A DNA stretch of 22,542 nucleotides from JAPLST01 sp964397565 (GTDB lineage Bacteria > Auribacterota > UBA3054 > JAPLST01): NCBI GenBank assembly GCA_964397565.1, contig CAYNJC010000053.1, positions 1 to 22,542 of the forward strand, in the 5' to 3' direction. Positions 1 through 7,200 of this stretch are shown piece after piece. The translations under genes were made by a program, and so were the position numbers. Below the pieces are notes generated by a model, which did not search any database, was not told the DNA's origin, and saw only the letters and a list, made by a program, of their open reading frames with translations. Within the stretch, counting starts at the first letter, position 1, and the number at the start of each line of letters is the position of its first letter.

Positions 1-46
1 GGATATTTTGAAGAAGCTTTCTCATTGTAAAGCCGTTACTGAAACA

Positions 47-922
47 CTACACTAGGTATGCCGTTTTGTGTTTCTCGGTCAACTGATTTATAACGAGCGA
101 TGCTTCGTCATTCCTTGCCTCGTAAAGTAGTGAGACGACCAGTGCGCTGTTTATGCTCTCTTGAAGATGTCCGGCAGAACTTATGGCTGATGCCTGTCGA
201 AGATAATCAACGGATCGTTCTTCATCATTCATCAATTCTGCATATGCGAGCCCGACATACCAATACGCAAATGCCGCGTCGTTGTTATTGTGAACACTTT
301 GGTACAACGACGCGGCTTTCTTTCCCAATTCTACAACGTCGGCGCCTCGATAGAACGTATCAGCAATACCGCACATCCTCAAGTACGCATCGGCTCTATC
401 CCCGTCACCATTACTGGTGTCCTCCGCTATGTCTTTGAGTAGGTTATACAGCATTGCGCGCGACGCGTATGGCCAGTAGCAGCCGAATAGAAAGAAGTAC
501 ACATTGGTCTCAGGGTATATGTTATTGGTAATAATGCCGAGTGAATATGCATCAACCATGCTCAGTTTCTCTTGCGCGGCCATACTGTGATTAGTTAAGA
601 GAAATGCGGCCAATGACAGTGCGCGGACCGTGGATTCCTTATATACAACTGTTGGGCCCGGGGTTGTGGATATAGCGAGGAGGTTTGTTGTTTCATCGTA
701 ATTAGCCGCGGCAAATGCCTGCGTGGCCATCATCGTTGTGTCCTTGCGTGCTCCAGACTCAGGTGGAGCGACCGCCGATATCGTTGCTTGTACTGACGTG
801 TCGGGTGTGTGCGGTGAATGTCCTAACCGTTTCTTTATATCACTCTCAGAACCAGCCTTGCGACCGCACGCCACGACAAGAGAAATTAGTAGCAGACAGA
901 CTATTGCGGCATTCCGTCTCAT
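47..922 (-). CDS. TPR-like lipoprotein of unknown function
   Basis: The 291-residue product starts with a lipoprotein signal: basic MRR, a hydrophobic run, then VVAC with the lipidated Cys at residue 19. The remainder is predicted helical; the C-terminal third (from about residue 200) alternates Ala, Tyr and Leu as in tetratricopeptide repeats, for example AYWYVGLAYAEL followed by SVDYLRQASAI. The start is well supported. AAGGAG lies 5 nt upstream of the ATG, and the ATG overlaps the stop of the preceding gene as ATGA (919-922). A reading frame extends further upstream but has no such signal. Translation is therefore probably coupled to the larger exported protein before it, and the two likely act together at the envelope. 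Base composition is clearly AT-richer than the operon at 3864-8855. I do not recognise the family; a scaffolding role is inference. Confidence 0.75.
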   Translation of the reverse strand: MRRNAAIVCLLLISLVVACGRKAGSESDIKKRLGHSPHTPDTSVQATISAVAPPESGARKDTTMMATQAFAAANYDETTNLLAISTTPGPTVVYKESTVRALSLAAFLLTNHSMAAQEKLSMVDAYSLGIITNNIYPETNVYFFLFGCYWPYASRAMLYNLLKDIAEDTSNGDGDRADAYLRMCGIADTFYRGADVVELGKKAASLYQSVHNNNDAAFAYWYVGLAYAELMNDEERSVDYLRQASAISSAGHLQESINSALVVSLLYEARNDEASLVINQLTEKHKTAYLV

Positions 923-3300
923 CGCGACTCCTTGCGTGAGGAGATAAGTATTGAAGAAACAGTACTCAGTTCGTTCGAAGCGGTTGGATGAGTGCTCCGT
1001 GCAACGCATGCCAGATACGCTTGTTGCACGTCAGGGCGGCAATCCGCTAGTAGTTCCCGCGTTTTGTTGGATATTTGGTTGGGGTACACTACTAGTCTAC
1101 ACCCTAAAAACCGCTTAGTCAATATGTTGCGAATATCAAGGGAACGAATAGAAAGGTTGACCGCATCGTTGGTGTTGCCTGACGCAAGGGCACGATCCAG
1201 GTTGGCAAGTTCGTTGGGTTGGCCTGTTTCGTCAATTGGGGCGGCGATCAAATGGGTTATGCGGGGGTCATTCGTTCCCGCGAGACTGTTGAGCATGATC
1301 TGCGCTATAGATATGTTGTTCTTGATGCGCCGGTAGCGCTCCTTCTGTGTCTCGCTCGCCAAGTAGAGATACCGTCCAAACAAGTGGAGTATTTTAAGAT
1401 TCGCGCCATAATATTGCTGTGCATCAAGCAGTGTGTCAAGCGCAAGTGGAATATTGTCTGTTGCAATTAGTGCGCCTGCGGCCTTTGTATAAGCGATACG
1501 GGGTAGTACATATCGGATATTTCCCAGACTATCGTACAAGGTGATAATCGACTCGCTGTTTGTCTCACGGGAGATCCAGAAATCAAGTAGTCCACGTGTC
1601 TCGTAATGACCTGAAGGAGCGCGGCGAATAACATCATAGTTGGCCTTTAGTAATCTGTTGTAGATGAGCAGACATGAATAGCGCGGTAGAGACCAGTCGC
1701 ACTCAGCAAGAGCAGTCTCGATTTCGAACACGGGATTTGTGATTCTTGGCGACTGACTATTGACTAGAAATAGAACAGGGAAAGCGAGGTCGGCAATGCC
1801 GACTTGCAAACTACGTGATGCCGAAAGCCCGTCGTATGTTAGGCAAATGGCGGGGTGGGTCACAAGTGTGCGACGTGCGTTCTCATAGCATTCATATGCA
1901 AGTATGCTGCTGCCGCTGCACCGACGATAATAGTCTCCTTGCATGATCTGGTCCTCGAGACCGGTTGTGGCATTCGAGAGTACGCAGTCATCCGAGGATG
2001 TGGGATTATGCGATGCAACATACTTGCGAGACGGCATAATGGCAATGCGTGACATATTGGTGATGGGAACAAGAACTGGATGTCGCATGGCATATTCCTT
2101 TACTTCATCTATTCTTCGCCGAATTGCGATGAGGTCTGTGTCATAACCACTCATTCCATACACGTCGCTGATGATCTTGCGGGCCTTACAAAGCCAGGCG
2201 AGGTAGGCCTCATCTCCCTTGGCTGCCCGTGCTTGTTTAATTTGCAGTCCGAGCAGGTTGTAAAAGTATGTTACTTCCGTCTTGTTCGCCCGCGCAAGAT
2301 TGTTCATAATGCATTGCGGGATCGGATCCGCGGATCCTAGATTGTTGTCTATTCCCAGAAGGGATAGACCGTCCAGCAATTTCGCAAATCCCTGTCTGTC
2401 TTGCATTACGTCGAACAGGAGTTGAGCATATTTCTTCGCCTCTTCTCGCGTGAGGCAAAACAGATTTGGCGTTCTGGAGTTCTTGAGTACTTGAGAGGTG
2501 GGATCGGTGGATCCTGGAGTGCTGGAGTGCCGGAGTACTGGAGTACTCGTTTTAGATACCTGACTATTGAGCGCCGCCACCTGACTTTCCAGGTCCATGT
2601 AATTTGTGATGGCCTCGTAGAAGTCGCCGATCTCGACAGCGCGGCGGATCAAGCCGCGGTCGGCCGCCGCCGCAATGCGCGGTTCGGCTGACCCTTCCAG
2701 TCGCACCAGATCGAGCCAATTGAATGCGTCGGTGTAGCGGCCGGCCACAAGGCATGTGCGCCCAAGGCCCAGAAATACTTCCAAGCGCGGTTCGGGGCAC
2801 TGCATGGCCACGGCTTCATCATGAAAACACGCGCGACTGTTCTGATAGGCGCGATAAGCCTTGACAATATCTCCCGCTCTCTCAAGACAGTAGCCGCGCA
2901 GGGCATTGACGAAAAAGCCCTGCTGATAGCCGTTGGTCACCGCGCCGCGCCAGTGAAACGCGCCGGCGGTTAACGTGTCGAGCGAAGCCAGGGCGAGGTT
3001 GATGTTGCCGTCCTCAATCGCACGCGCGGCATCGCGGCAGGCAGAGTGGCGCGCGAAGTCGAGCAGCGACTTTATCGATGACAGGGGGACGGGTTGCGGA
3101 AGGAGGGGCGGTTCGGTATTCGGTATTCTGTATCCAGTATTCGGTGGGGAAGAGGCAGTCGGTGGGGCGGCGTTCGTCGCGCCGGCAGTGTGGGTTTCCG
3201 ACGTTGAAGTTGCACGGCACGGCAACACTAGTACTAAAAGAGCAGCAACAATGCTGTATTGCCGCAGTGCCCCCGACTCATTGTAATGCGCAATCAACAT
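919..3300 (-). CDS. Large exported helical-repeat (TPR-like) protein
   Basis: A product of about 793 residues. A hydrophobic segment (SIVAALLVLVLPC) near residues 16-28 from the ATG at 3300 looks like a signal sequence. It is followed by a low-complexity Thr/Pro/Ala linker and then helical-repeat sequence, including NINLALASLDTLT and RGYCLERAGDIVKAYRAYQNS, typical of TPR or Sel1-like solenoids. A TTG at 3327 in the same frame is an alternative start; neither start has an ideal ribosome-binding site. Two short-period repeats are embedded in frame: heptamers at 3112-3146 (the linker) and octamers at 2474-2545. Composition shifts at the octamers: the part encoding the N-terminus is GC-rich and the remainder is near 45-50% GC in lines I counted by eye. 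The gene overlaps the following lipoprotein gene by 4 bp. No catalytic motif was seen; function unknown. Confidence 0.75.
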   Translation of the reverse strand: MLIAHYNESGALRQYSIVAALLVLVLPCRATSTSETHTAGATNAAPPTASSPPNTGYRIPNTEPPLLPQPVPLSSIKSLLDFARHSACRDAARAIEDGNINLALASLDTLTAGAFHWRGAVTNGYQQGFFVNALRGYCLERAGDIVKAYRAYQNSRACFHDEAVAMQCPEPRLEVFLGLGRTCLVAGRYTDAFNWLDLVRLEGSAEPRIAAAADRGLIRRAVEIGDFYEAITNYMDLESQVAALNSQVSKTSTPVLRHSSTPGSTDPTSQVLKNSRTPNLFCLTREEAKKYAQLLFDVMQDRQGFAKLLDGLSLLGIDNNLGSADPIPQCIMNNLARANKTEVTYFYNLLGLQIKQARAAKGDEAYLAWLCKARKIISDVYGMSGYDTDLIAIRRRIDEVKEYAMRHPVLVPITNMSRIAIMPSRKYVASHNPTSSDDCVLSNATTGLEDQIMQGDYYRRCSGSSILAYECYENARRTLVTHPAICLTYDGLSASRSLQVGIADLAFPVLFLVNSQSPRITNPVFEIETALAECDWSLPRYSCLLIYNRLLKANYDVIRRAPSGHYETRGLLDFWISRETNSESIITLYDSLGNIRYVLPRIAYTKAAGALIATDNIPLALDTLLDAQQYYGANLKILHLFGRYLYLASETQKERYRRIKNNISIAQIMLNSLAGTNDPRITHLIAAPIDETGQPNELANLDRALASGNTNDAVNLSIRSLDIRNILTKRFLGCRLVVYPNQISNKTRELLADCRPDVQQAYLACVARSTHPTASNELSTVSSILISSRKESR
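2474..2545. repeat. In-frame degenerate octamer array (9 x 8 nt)
   Basis: On the + strand this reads CTGGAGTT, CTTGAGTA, CTTGAGAG, then 16 nt that do not fit well, then CTGGAGTG twice, CCGGAGTA and CTGGAGTA. The whole array is 72 nt, which is nine octamer periods and exactly 24 codons, so it keeps the frame of the gene that contains it. It encodes a Ser/Thr/Pro/Arg-rich stretch unlike the flanking helical sequence. Confidence 0.7.
3112..3146. repeat. Degenerate heptamer array (TTCGGTA-type)
   Basis: Five consecutive 7-nt units read on the + strand: TTCGGTA, TTCGGTA, TTCTGTA, TCCAGTA, TTCGGTG. The array lies in the part of the minus-strand gene that encodes the Pro/Thr/Asn-rich linker just after the signal segment (PNTGYRIPNTEPP). 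The 35-nt length does not preserve frame by itself, so frame must be kept by the flanks. Confidence 0.65.
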
Positions 3301-3379
3301 TCCTATCAACTGCCTTGCAAGATTCAAGCCTTACTTCTTATGCATCGGCCGGGTAGGTTTGGCCAACCACTGTGCAACT

Positions 3380-3408
3380 GTTGTAGCATAAGGTAATTGC
3401 AATGTCAA
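3380..3408 (-). promoter_or_regulatory. Sigma70-type promoter for the left exported-protein operon
   Basis: On the minus strand: TTGACA (3403-3408), a 17-nt spacer ending in TTATGC, then TACAAC (3380-3385). The -35 is perfect and TGC just before the -10 is an extended -10. Transcription would start near 3373, about 45-75 nt before the possible starts of the large exported-protein gene. Confidence 0.75.
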
Positions 3409-3415
3409 GTGGAAC

Positions 3416-3436
3416 GCAATCCCCAGATCCGGCGGT
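3416..3436. repeat. Isolated copy of the CCCAGATYCGGCG repeat
   Basis: GCAATCCCCAGATCCGGCG at 3416-3434 recurs at 3648-3666 with one mismatch. The 15 nt at 3422-3436 are the exact reverse complement of 3634-3648. The unit is therefore present three times in the gap, twice face to face. Confidence 0.65.
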
Positions 3437-3454
3437 GGTATGTGTTGTAGCTCC

Positions 3455-3475
3455 CCACCGAGCTTGCCTCGGTGG
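3455..3475. repeat. REP-like hairpin, stem 8 bp, loop CTTGC
   Basis: CCACCGAG - CTTGC - CTCGGTGG is a perfect 8-bp stem with a 5-nt loop. GTAG lies 4 nt before it (3447-3450). It pairs with a similar hairpin in the opposite orientation 53 nt downstream. Confidence 0.65.
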
Positions 3476-3528
3476 AAGCAGAGATTGAGAAAGAGACGCT
3501 GGCACGCCTTTTTACTAAATCTCATTCA

Positions 3529-3549
3529 CCCACGGCGCAAGGCCGTGGG
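3529..3549. repeat. REP-like hairpin, stem 8 bp, loop GCAAG (inverted relative to 3455-3475)
   Basis: CCCACGGC - GCAAG - GCCGTGGG is a perfect 8-bp stem. On the minus strand the loop reads CTTGC, identical to the neighbouring hairpin, while the stem bases differ with pairing preserved. This is the arrangement expected of an inverted REP pair. Confidence 0.65.
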
Positions 3550-3635
3550 GGTCTCAGCACACCCAACCACAGCACACACATGCATGTATCTATCTGCAAG
3601 CAGTGCAATGTTGCCGCAAGCACACGCAGCACTAC

Positions 3636-3666
3636 CGCCGGATCTGGGCAATCCCCAGATTCGGCG
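3636..3666. repeat. Long hairpin, 13-bp stem with one G-T pair
   Basis: CGCCGGATCTGGG - CAATC - CCCAGATTCGGCG folds into a 13-bp stem with a single wobble pair and a 5-nt loop. It is formed by two head-to-head copies of the unit also found alone at 3416-3436. No T-run follows on either strand, so it is not an obvious terminator. Confidence 0.65.
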
Positions 3667-3695
3667 ACGCGAGCATAGGTATTTCTCCCCGCCGG

Positions 3696-3712
3696 TCCCG
3701 CCGACAGCGGGA
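3696..3712. repeat. Short hairpin, stem 6 bp
   Basis: TCCCGC - CGACA - GCGGGA: a perfect 6-bp stem with a 5-nt loop, about 80 nt before the -35 of the Ppx operon promoter. Confidence 0.5.
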
Positions 3713-3792
3713 TGGAAGGAAAAATTGGAAAGAGGGCCAGCGTGCCCGCATCCTAACTTTATGGTAGAATATCATATAACCTTAACTCTTCC

Positions 3793-3821
3793 TTGACTAA
3801 TCGGCCGCAGAACGCTACCAT
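3793..3821 (+). promoter_or_regulatory. Candidate promoter for the Ppx-CHAD operon
   Basis: TTGACT (3793-3798), a 17-nt spacer ending in CGC, then TACCAT (3816-3821). Predicted transcription start is near 3828, leaving a leader of about 36 nt before the GTG start. An alternative extended -10 (TGGTAGAAT, 3762-3770) has no matching -35. Confidence 0.55.
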
Positions 3822-3863
3822 TTATATGCAATGACCAAGGAATGACAACAACAAGCAGTAATC

Positions 3864-5438
3864 GTGGCGACAAGTAATCCGAACAACCAGACAGCGGGCG
3901 TGGCGCGGGCCCAGCCCGCGCGCGTGGCGGCCATTGATGTTGGCTCGAACGCCCTGCGTTTCATGGCGGCGGCACGCACCCATGCCATGGCTTTCAGCGT
4001 GCTGGCCTCGGAGCGCGTGGCCGTGCGCCTTGGCACCAGCGTGTTTGCGCGCGGCGTTATCGCGGCGGAGGCGTTGGACGCGGCGTGCGTGGCGCTGCAG
4101 GGCTTTTGCCAGCGCATGCAGCAGCTCAACGTCGCCGTCTACCGCGCGGTCGCCACCAGTGCGGTACGCGACAGCAGCAATGCCGCGCAGCTGATCGCGC
4201 GCGCCCACGCTGACGCCGGCATCACGGTCGAAATCATCGACCCCGTTGAAGAAGCGCGCCTGGTCTACCGCGCGGTCGCGCAGGCTGTCCCGCTGGGCGA
4301 AGCCACCTGGGCCTTGGTTGATCTTGGCGGTGGCAGCGTGCAGTTGGCACTGCTGGACGCACACACGTTGCGTTGGAGCGCCTCGCGCACACTGGGCGCC
4401 GTGCGCTTGTTTGAACAAACGCGCACTCAGCAGGAACGCGCGGTGCAGTGGGACGCGTATGTCGCCGACGCCGTGCGCACGCTCGACAGCGTGCTCACGC
4501 CGCTGCGCGATCACGCCCACGGCTTGATCGCCGTCGGCGGTGGCATCGAAGTGCTGGCCGGACTCGCCGGCGCGACACCGCATGCTGGTGAACCGTTGCG
4601 CCTCAGCGCCGCGGCCTTGCATGAGTTGCGCGCCAAACTGGCCGGCCTCCTGCCCGACCAAGTGCAGCAACGCTTCAATGTCGCGCCTGATCGCGCCGAT
4701 ATTCTCGGCCCGGCCGCGTTGGTCTATGACTATATCGCCCAGCAGTTGGGTGTGACCGAGCTGGTCGTGCCGCGCGTTGGCGTGCGCGAAGGCATCATCG
4801 CGGACTTGTTGCAGGGCGCCCCGGGCGCTTCGGCCTTTACTGCCAGTGATGACGCGCTGTACCAAGCCGCGCTGCGGATTGGTCGCGCGCACACCTTCGA
4901 GGAAGGCCATGCGCGCCAGGTCACGCGCCTGGCGTTGCAATTTTTTGATCAGTTGCAGATGCTGCATCAACTGGTCCACGCGGACCGCCGGATCCTGCTG
5001 GTAGCCGGGCTGCTGCACGACATCGGTCAGTCGGTCAGCTACGACGCGCATCACAAGCACTCGCTGCAGTTGATCGAGCAGACCGCGCTGCCGGGCATGA
5101 CCGGCATCGAGCTGACCTTGGCCGCCAACGTCGCGCGCTACCATCGCAAAAAAACGCCGTGCGAGAAGCACGCGTCCTTTGCCGGCCTCAGTCCGCGCGA
5201 CCGCGAGCGGGTCAAGAAGCTAGCGGCGTTGTTGCGCATCGCGGATGGCCTCGACCGCCGCCATTGCGATGCCGTGCGCAGTGTGCAGGTGGTGCTGCAG
5301 AACAGTCATGCGCTTGTCCGCGCCGAAGGCATGGATAGCCTCGAGGTCGAGCAAGCCGTTCTGCCCAAGAAAGTTGATTTGTTTGAAGAAGTGTATGGGC
5401 TGCGCCTCCGGCTGGAACCGGTTGTGGCGCGCCACTAA
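3864..5438 (+). CDS. Ppx/GppA family phosphatase with C-terminal HD domain
   Basis: The family cleaves inorganic polyphosphate from chain ends and/or removes the 5' phosphate of pppGpp; the sequence alone does not decide which. The 524 residues match the length of long Ppx/GppA proteins. The first phosphate-binding loop is AAIDVGSNALRF (residues 23-33) and the second is LVDLGGGSVQLAL (151-163). The acidic pair in PVEEARLVYRA (E129/E130) lies where the catalytic Glu is expected. An HD domain follows, with AGLLHDIGQ (His385, Asp386) and later LRIADGLDRRH. The start is GTG; AAGGA is 22 nt upstream, too far to be a good ribosome-binding site, but the next in-frame start would cut into the first loop. 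It heads an operon of six genes and is followed after 13 nt by the first kinase-like gene. Confidence 0.9.
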   Translation: MATSNPNNQTAGVARAQPARVAAIDVGSNALRFMAAARTHAMAFSVLASERVAVRLGTSVFARGVIAAEALDAACVALQGFCQRMQQLNVAVYRAVATSAVRDSSNAAQLIARAHADAGITVEIIDPVEEARLVYRAVAQAVPLGEATWALVDLGGGSVQLALLDAHTLRWSASRTLGAVRLFEQTRTQQERAVQWDAYVADAVRTLDSVLTPLRDHAHGLIAVGGGIEVLAGLAGATPHAGEPLRLSAAALHELRAKLAGLLPDQVQQRFNVAPDRADILGPAALVYDYIAQQLGVTELVVPRVGVREGIIADLLQGAPGASAFTASDDALYQAALRIGRAHTFEEGHARQVTRLALQFFDQLQMLHQLVHADRRILLVAGLLHDIGQSVSYDAHHKHSLQLIEQTALPGMTGIELTLAANVARYHRKKTPCEKHASFAGLSPRDRERVKKLAALLRIADGLDRRHCDAVRSVQVVLQNSHALVRAEGMDSLEVEQAVLPKKVDLFEEVYGLRLRLEPVVARH

Positions 5439-5451
5439 CCCAGGAGCTCTC

Positions 5452-6159
5452 ATGCCGCATCACGTTACCACCCCCGCCGCGCCGCCGCCCGAAGTGCTGC
5501 CCGGCAAACTGATTGCCGTTGAAGGTCTCGACGGGTCGGGCAAGTCCACCCAGATTCATTTGTTGCATCAATGGCTGAACGGCTTGGGCTGCAAAGTCTT
5601 TTTCTCGGAGTGGAACTCCAGTGAGATCGTCAAGGAAGCCACGCGCAAGGGCAAAAAGAAGCAGATGCTGACGCCGACCACGTTCAGCCTGATTCACGCG
5701 ACCGACTTCGCCGATCGCTACGAGCGCCAAATTCTGCCCATGCTGAAAGGCGGCTTTCTGGTCCTGTGCGACCGCTACATGTTCACCTCGTTCGCGCGCG
5801 ACGGCGTGCGCGGCTGCGCCCCGGATTGGTTGCGCAAGTTGTATGGTTTCGCGCGCACGCCCGACATCACCTTCTATTTCCGCTTGCCGCTCGCCGTGGC
5901 GCTCGGCCGCATTCTCGAAGGGCGCCCGCAATTGAAATATTTCGAGGCCGGCATGGATATGGGTTTTTCCAGCGATATTTACGAGAGTTTTCGCATCTTC
6001 CAGGGCCGAGTCATGGAAAACTACGACCAGATGCACGATGAATTCAGCTTCGCGCTGGTGGATGCCACCCGCCCCATCCCGGAGCAGCAGGAACATGTGC
6101 GCGACCACATTCAGCAGCAGATCGACCTGGCCTGCTACAAACAGAAGGCGAAGAAATGA
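5452..6159 (+). CDS. Thymidylate-kinase-fold P-loop kinase, paralogue 1
   Basis: A 235-residue P-loop kinase of the dTMP kinase family, which normally phosphorylates dTMP with ATP. The Walker A loop is intact, GLDGSGKST (residues 25-33, Lys31). The DRY motif of the family occurs as LCDRYMFTSFARD (Asp107-Tyr109). The lid and C-terminal half differ from housekeeping thymidylate kinase and contain a distinctive YFEAGMDMG (163-171), shared with the next gene. The start ATG has AGGAG 5 nt upstream; a longer frame would run back into the Ppx gene. Position between Ppx/GppA and CHAD genes, and duplication as a pair, argue against a housekeeping dTMP kinase. A role in polyphosphate-linked phosphoryl transfer is inference. 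It overlaps the next gene as ATGA. Confidence 0.8.
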   Translation: MPHHVTTPAAPPPEVLPGKLIAVEGLDGSGKSTQIHLLHQWLNGLGCKVFFSEWNSSEIVKEATRKGKKKQMLTPTTFSLIHATDFADRYERQILPMLKGGFLVLCDRYMFTSFARDGVRGCAPDWLRKLYGFARTPDITFYFRLPLAVALGRILEGRPQLKYFEAGMDMGFSSDIYESFRIFQGRVMENYDQMHDEFSFALVDATRPIPEQQEHVRDHIQQQIDLACYKQKAKK

Positions 6160-6905
6160 GCGCGATCCACGTTCCCACCACGCCACCGCGCGGCAAAGCC
6201 AGTTTTGGCCATGCCTTGCCCGGCCATGATCTCAGCACCTTGACCGGCGTGCTGATTGTGCTCGAAGGCTCGGATGCGTCTGGGCGCACGACCCAGATAA
6301 ACATGCTCTCGGAGTGGCTCGAGCAAAAGGGCTATGCCGTCGCGCGCACCGGCCTGACGCGCTCGGTGCTGGTCGGCGAAGCGCTCGATCAGGCCAAGCT
6401 CGGCAATGTGCTCAGCCCGCGCACGATGTCATTGTTTTATGCCACCGATTTCTATGACCAGCTTGAAAATACCATCGTGCCGGCCCTGCGTGCCGGGTAT
6501 ATCGTCCTGGCCGACCGCTATATTTTCACGCTGATGGCGCGCGATCTGGTGCGCGGCGCAAATCTGGAATGGCTCGAATCGTTGTATGCCAAGGCGATTG
6601 TGCCCGATGCCGTCATGTTGCTGAACGCCACGCCGGCCAACCTGGTCGATCGCACGCTCAACGCACATCACGAGCTGGACTATTGGGAATCCGGCATGGA
6701 CATCGGCCTGTCGCGCGACTGGTATGACAGCTTCGTCAAGTATCAGCATCGCGTGCGCGCCGAGTTCCTGCGCCTGCAACGCAAATATCATTTTGACACC
6801 ATCAATGCCAATCATGGCATCAAAGCCATACAAAAGGAGTTGCGCGGCCGGATTGAGATGGTACTCGAACGCGCTTATCACCACAGCCCGACGAGATCCG
6901 CATGA
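6156..6905 (+). CDS. Thymidylate-kinase-fold paralogue 2, Walker A Lys replaced by Arg
   Basis: The 249-residue product is clearly a paralogue of the preceding one: same order of motifs, DRY as LADRYIFTLMARD (Asp120-Tyr122), and YWESGMDIG (176-184) matching YFEAGMDMG. The P-loop reads GSDASGRTT (38-46): the invariant Lys is Arg44, codon CGC at a clean position. In P-loop kinases this Lys contacts the beta and gamma phosphates, so activity should be reduced or altered. It may be a regulatory partner of paralogue 1; dTMP kinases are dimers, which makes a mixed dimer plausible (inference). It has about 15 more N-terminal residues than paralogue 1. It overlaps its neighbours by ATGA on both sides, so the three products are probably made in coupled amounts. 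Confidence 0.8.
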   Translation: MSAIHVPTTPPRGKASFGHALPGHDLSTLTGVLIVLEGSDASGRTTQINMLSEWLEQKGYAVARTGLTRSVLVGEALDQAKLGNVLSPRTMSLFYATDFYDQLENTIVPALRAGYIVLADRYIFTLMARDLVRGANLEWLESLYAKAIVPDAVMLLNATPANLVDRTLNAHHELDYWESGMDIGLSRDWYDSFVKYQHRVRAEFLRLQRKYHFDTINANHGIKAIQKELRGRIEMVLERAYHHSPTRSA

Positions 6906-7198
6906 AAGCCCGCACTGATCATCATTTGCGTCTGAATCAGGCGCTCCACAGCTTGCGCGATGACGCGGAGACGGCCACGCAGCATTATGCCCTGCGCACC
7001 CAGGCGGCGCTGGCCGAAATGATCGCCCGCCTCGACGCGACGCAGGCATCGGCGCAGCTGCCGGCGCGCGCGGTGAAAGCCCTCCTGGCGTGCATCCAGA
7101 ACCTCGCGATCAAGCCTAAAAAGGGCCGCGCCAAAGACCTCAAACGCATTGATGCCCTGATCGAAAAACTCACCGCGGTCTTTCAACAGCCGGCCTGA
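6902..7198 (+). CDS. Small basic helical protein, unknown family
   Basis: A 98-residue product with no signal peptide or membrane segment. It is predicted almost entirely helical, Ala/Leu-rich, with a basic patch IKPKKGRAKDLKR near residues 74-86. The ATG overlaps the upstream stop as ATGA and the stop lies 2 nt before the CHAD gene, so it is tightly embedded in the operon and unlikely to be spurious. I do not recognise a family. The basic patch could bind an acidic partner such as polyphosphate, nucleic acid or a protein, but that is a guess from charge only. Confidence 0.65.
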   Translation: MKARTDHHLRLNQALHSLRDDAETATQHYALRTQAALAEMIARLDATQASAQLPARAVKALLACIQNLAIKPKKGRAKDLKRIDALIEKLTAVFQQPA

Positions 7199-7200
7199 TC

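Larger units (their letters stand above)
3328..3863. other. Non-coding gap with promoters and a hairpin cluster
   Basis: There is no convincing gene in these 536 bases between two divergently transcribed operons. The gap holds a minus-strand promoter near its left end, a plus-strand promoter near its right end, and between them at least four strong stem-loops, listed separately. Short reading frames here have no homology I recognise and run across the palindromes. Confidence 0.7.

Noticed and set aside
3831..3845. Minicistron MTKE before the Ppx gene
   Set aside because: A four-codon frame overlapping the best upstream AAGGA; too short to be distinguished from chance.
3822..5171. 449-residue open frame on the minus strand
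   Set aside because: It lies antisense to the Ppx/GppA gene, whose motifs are unmistakable. The frame is open because of the GC-rich codon pattern and shows no domain of its own.
5212..6186. 324-residue open frame on the minus strand
   Set aside because: It is antisense to the end of the Ppx gene and the first kinase-fold gene; no motifs and no ribosome-binding site.
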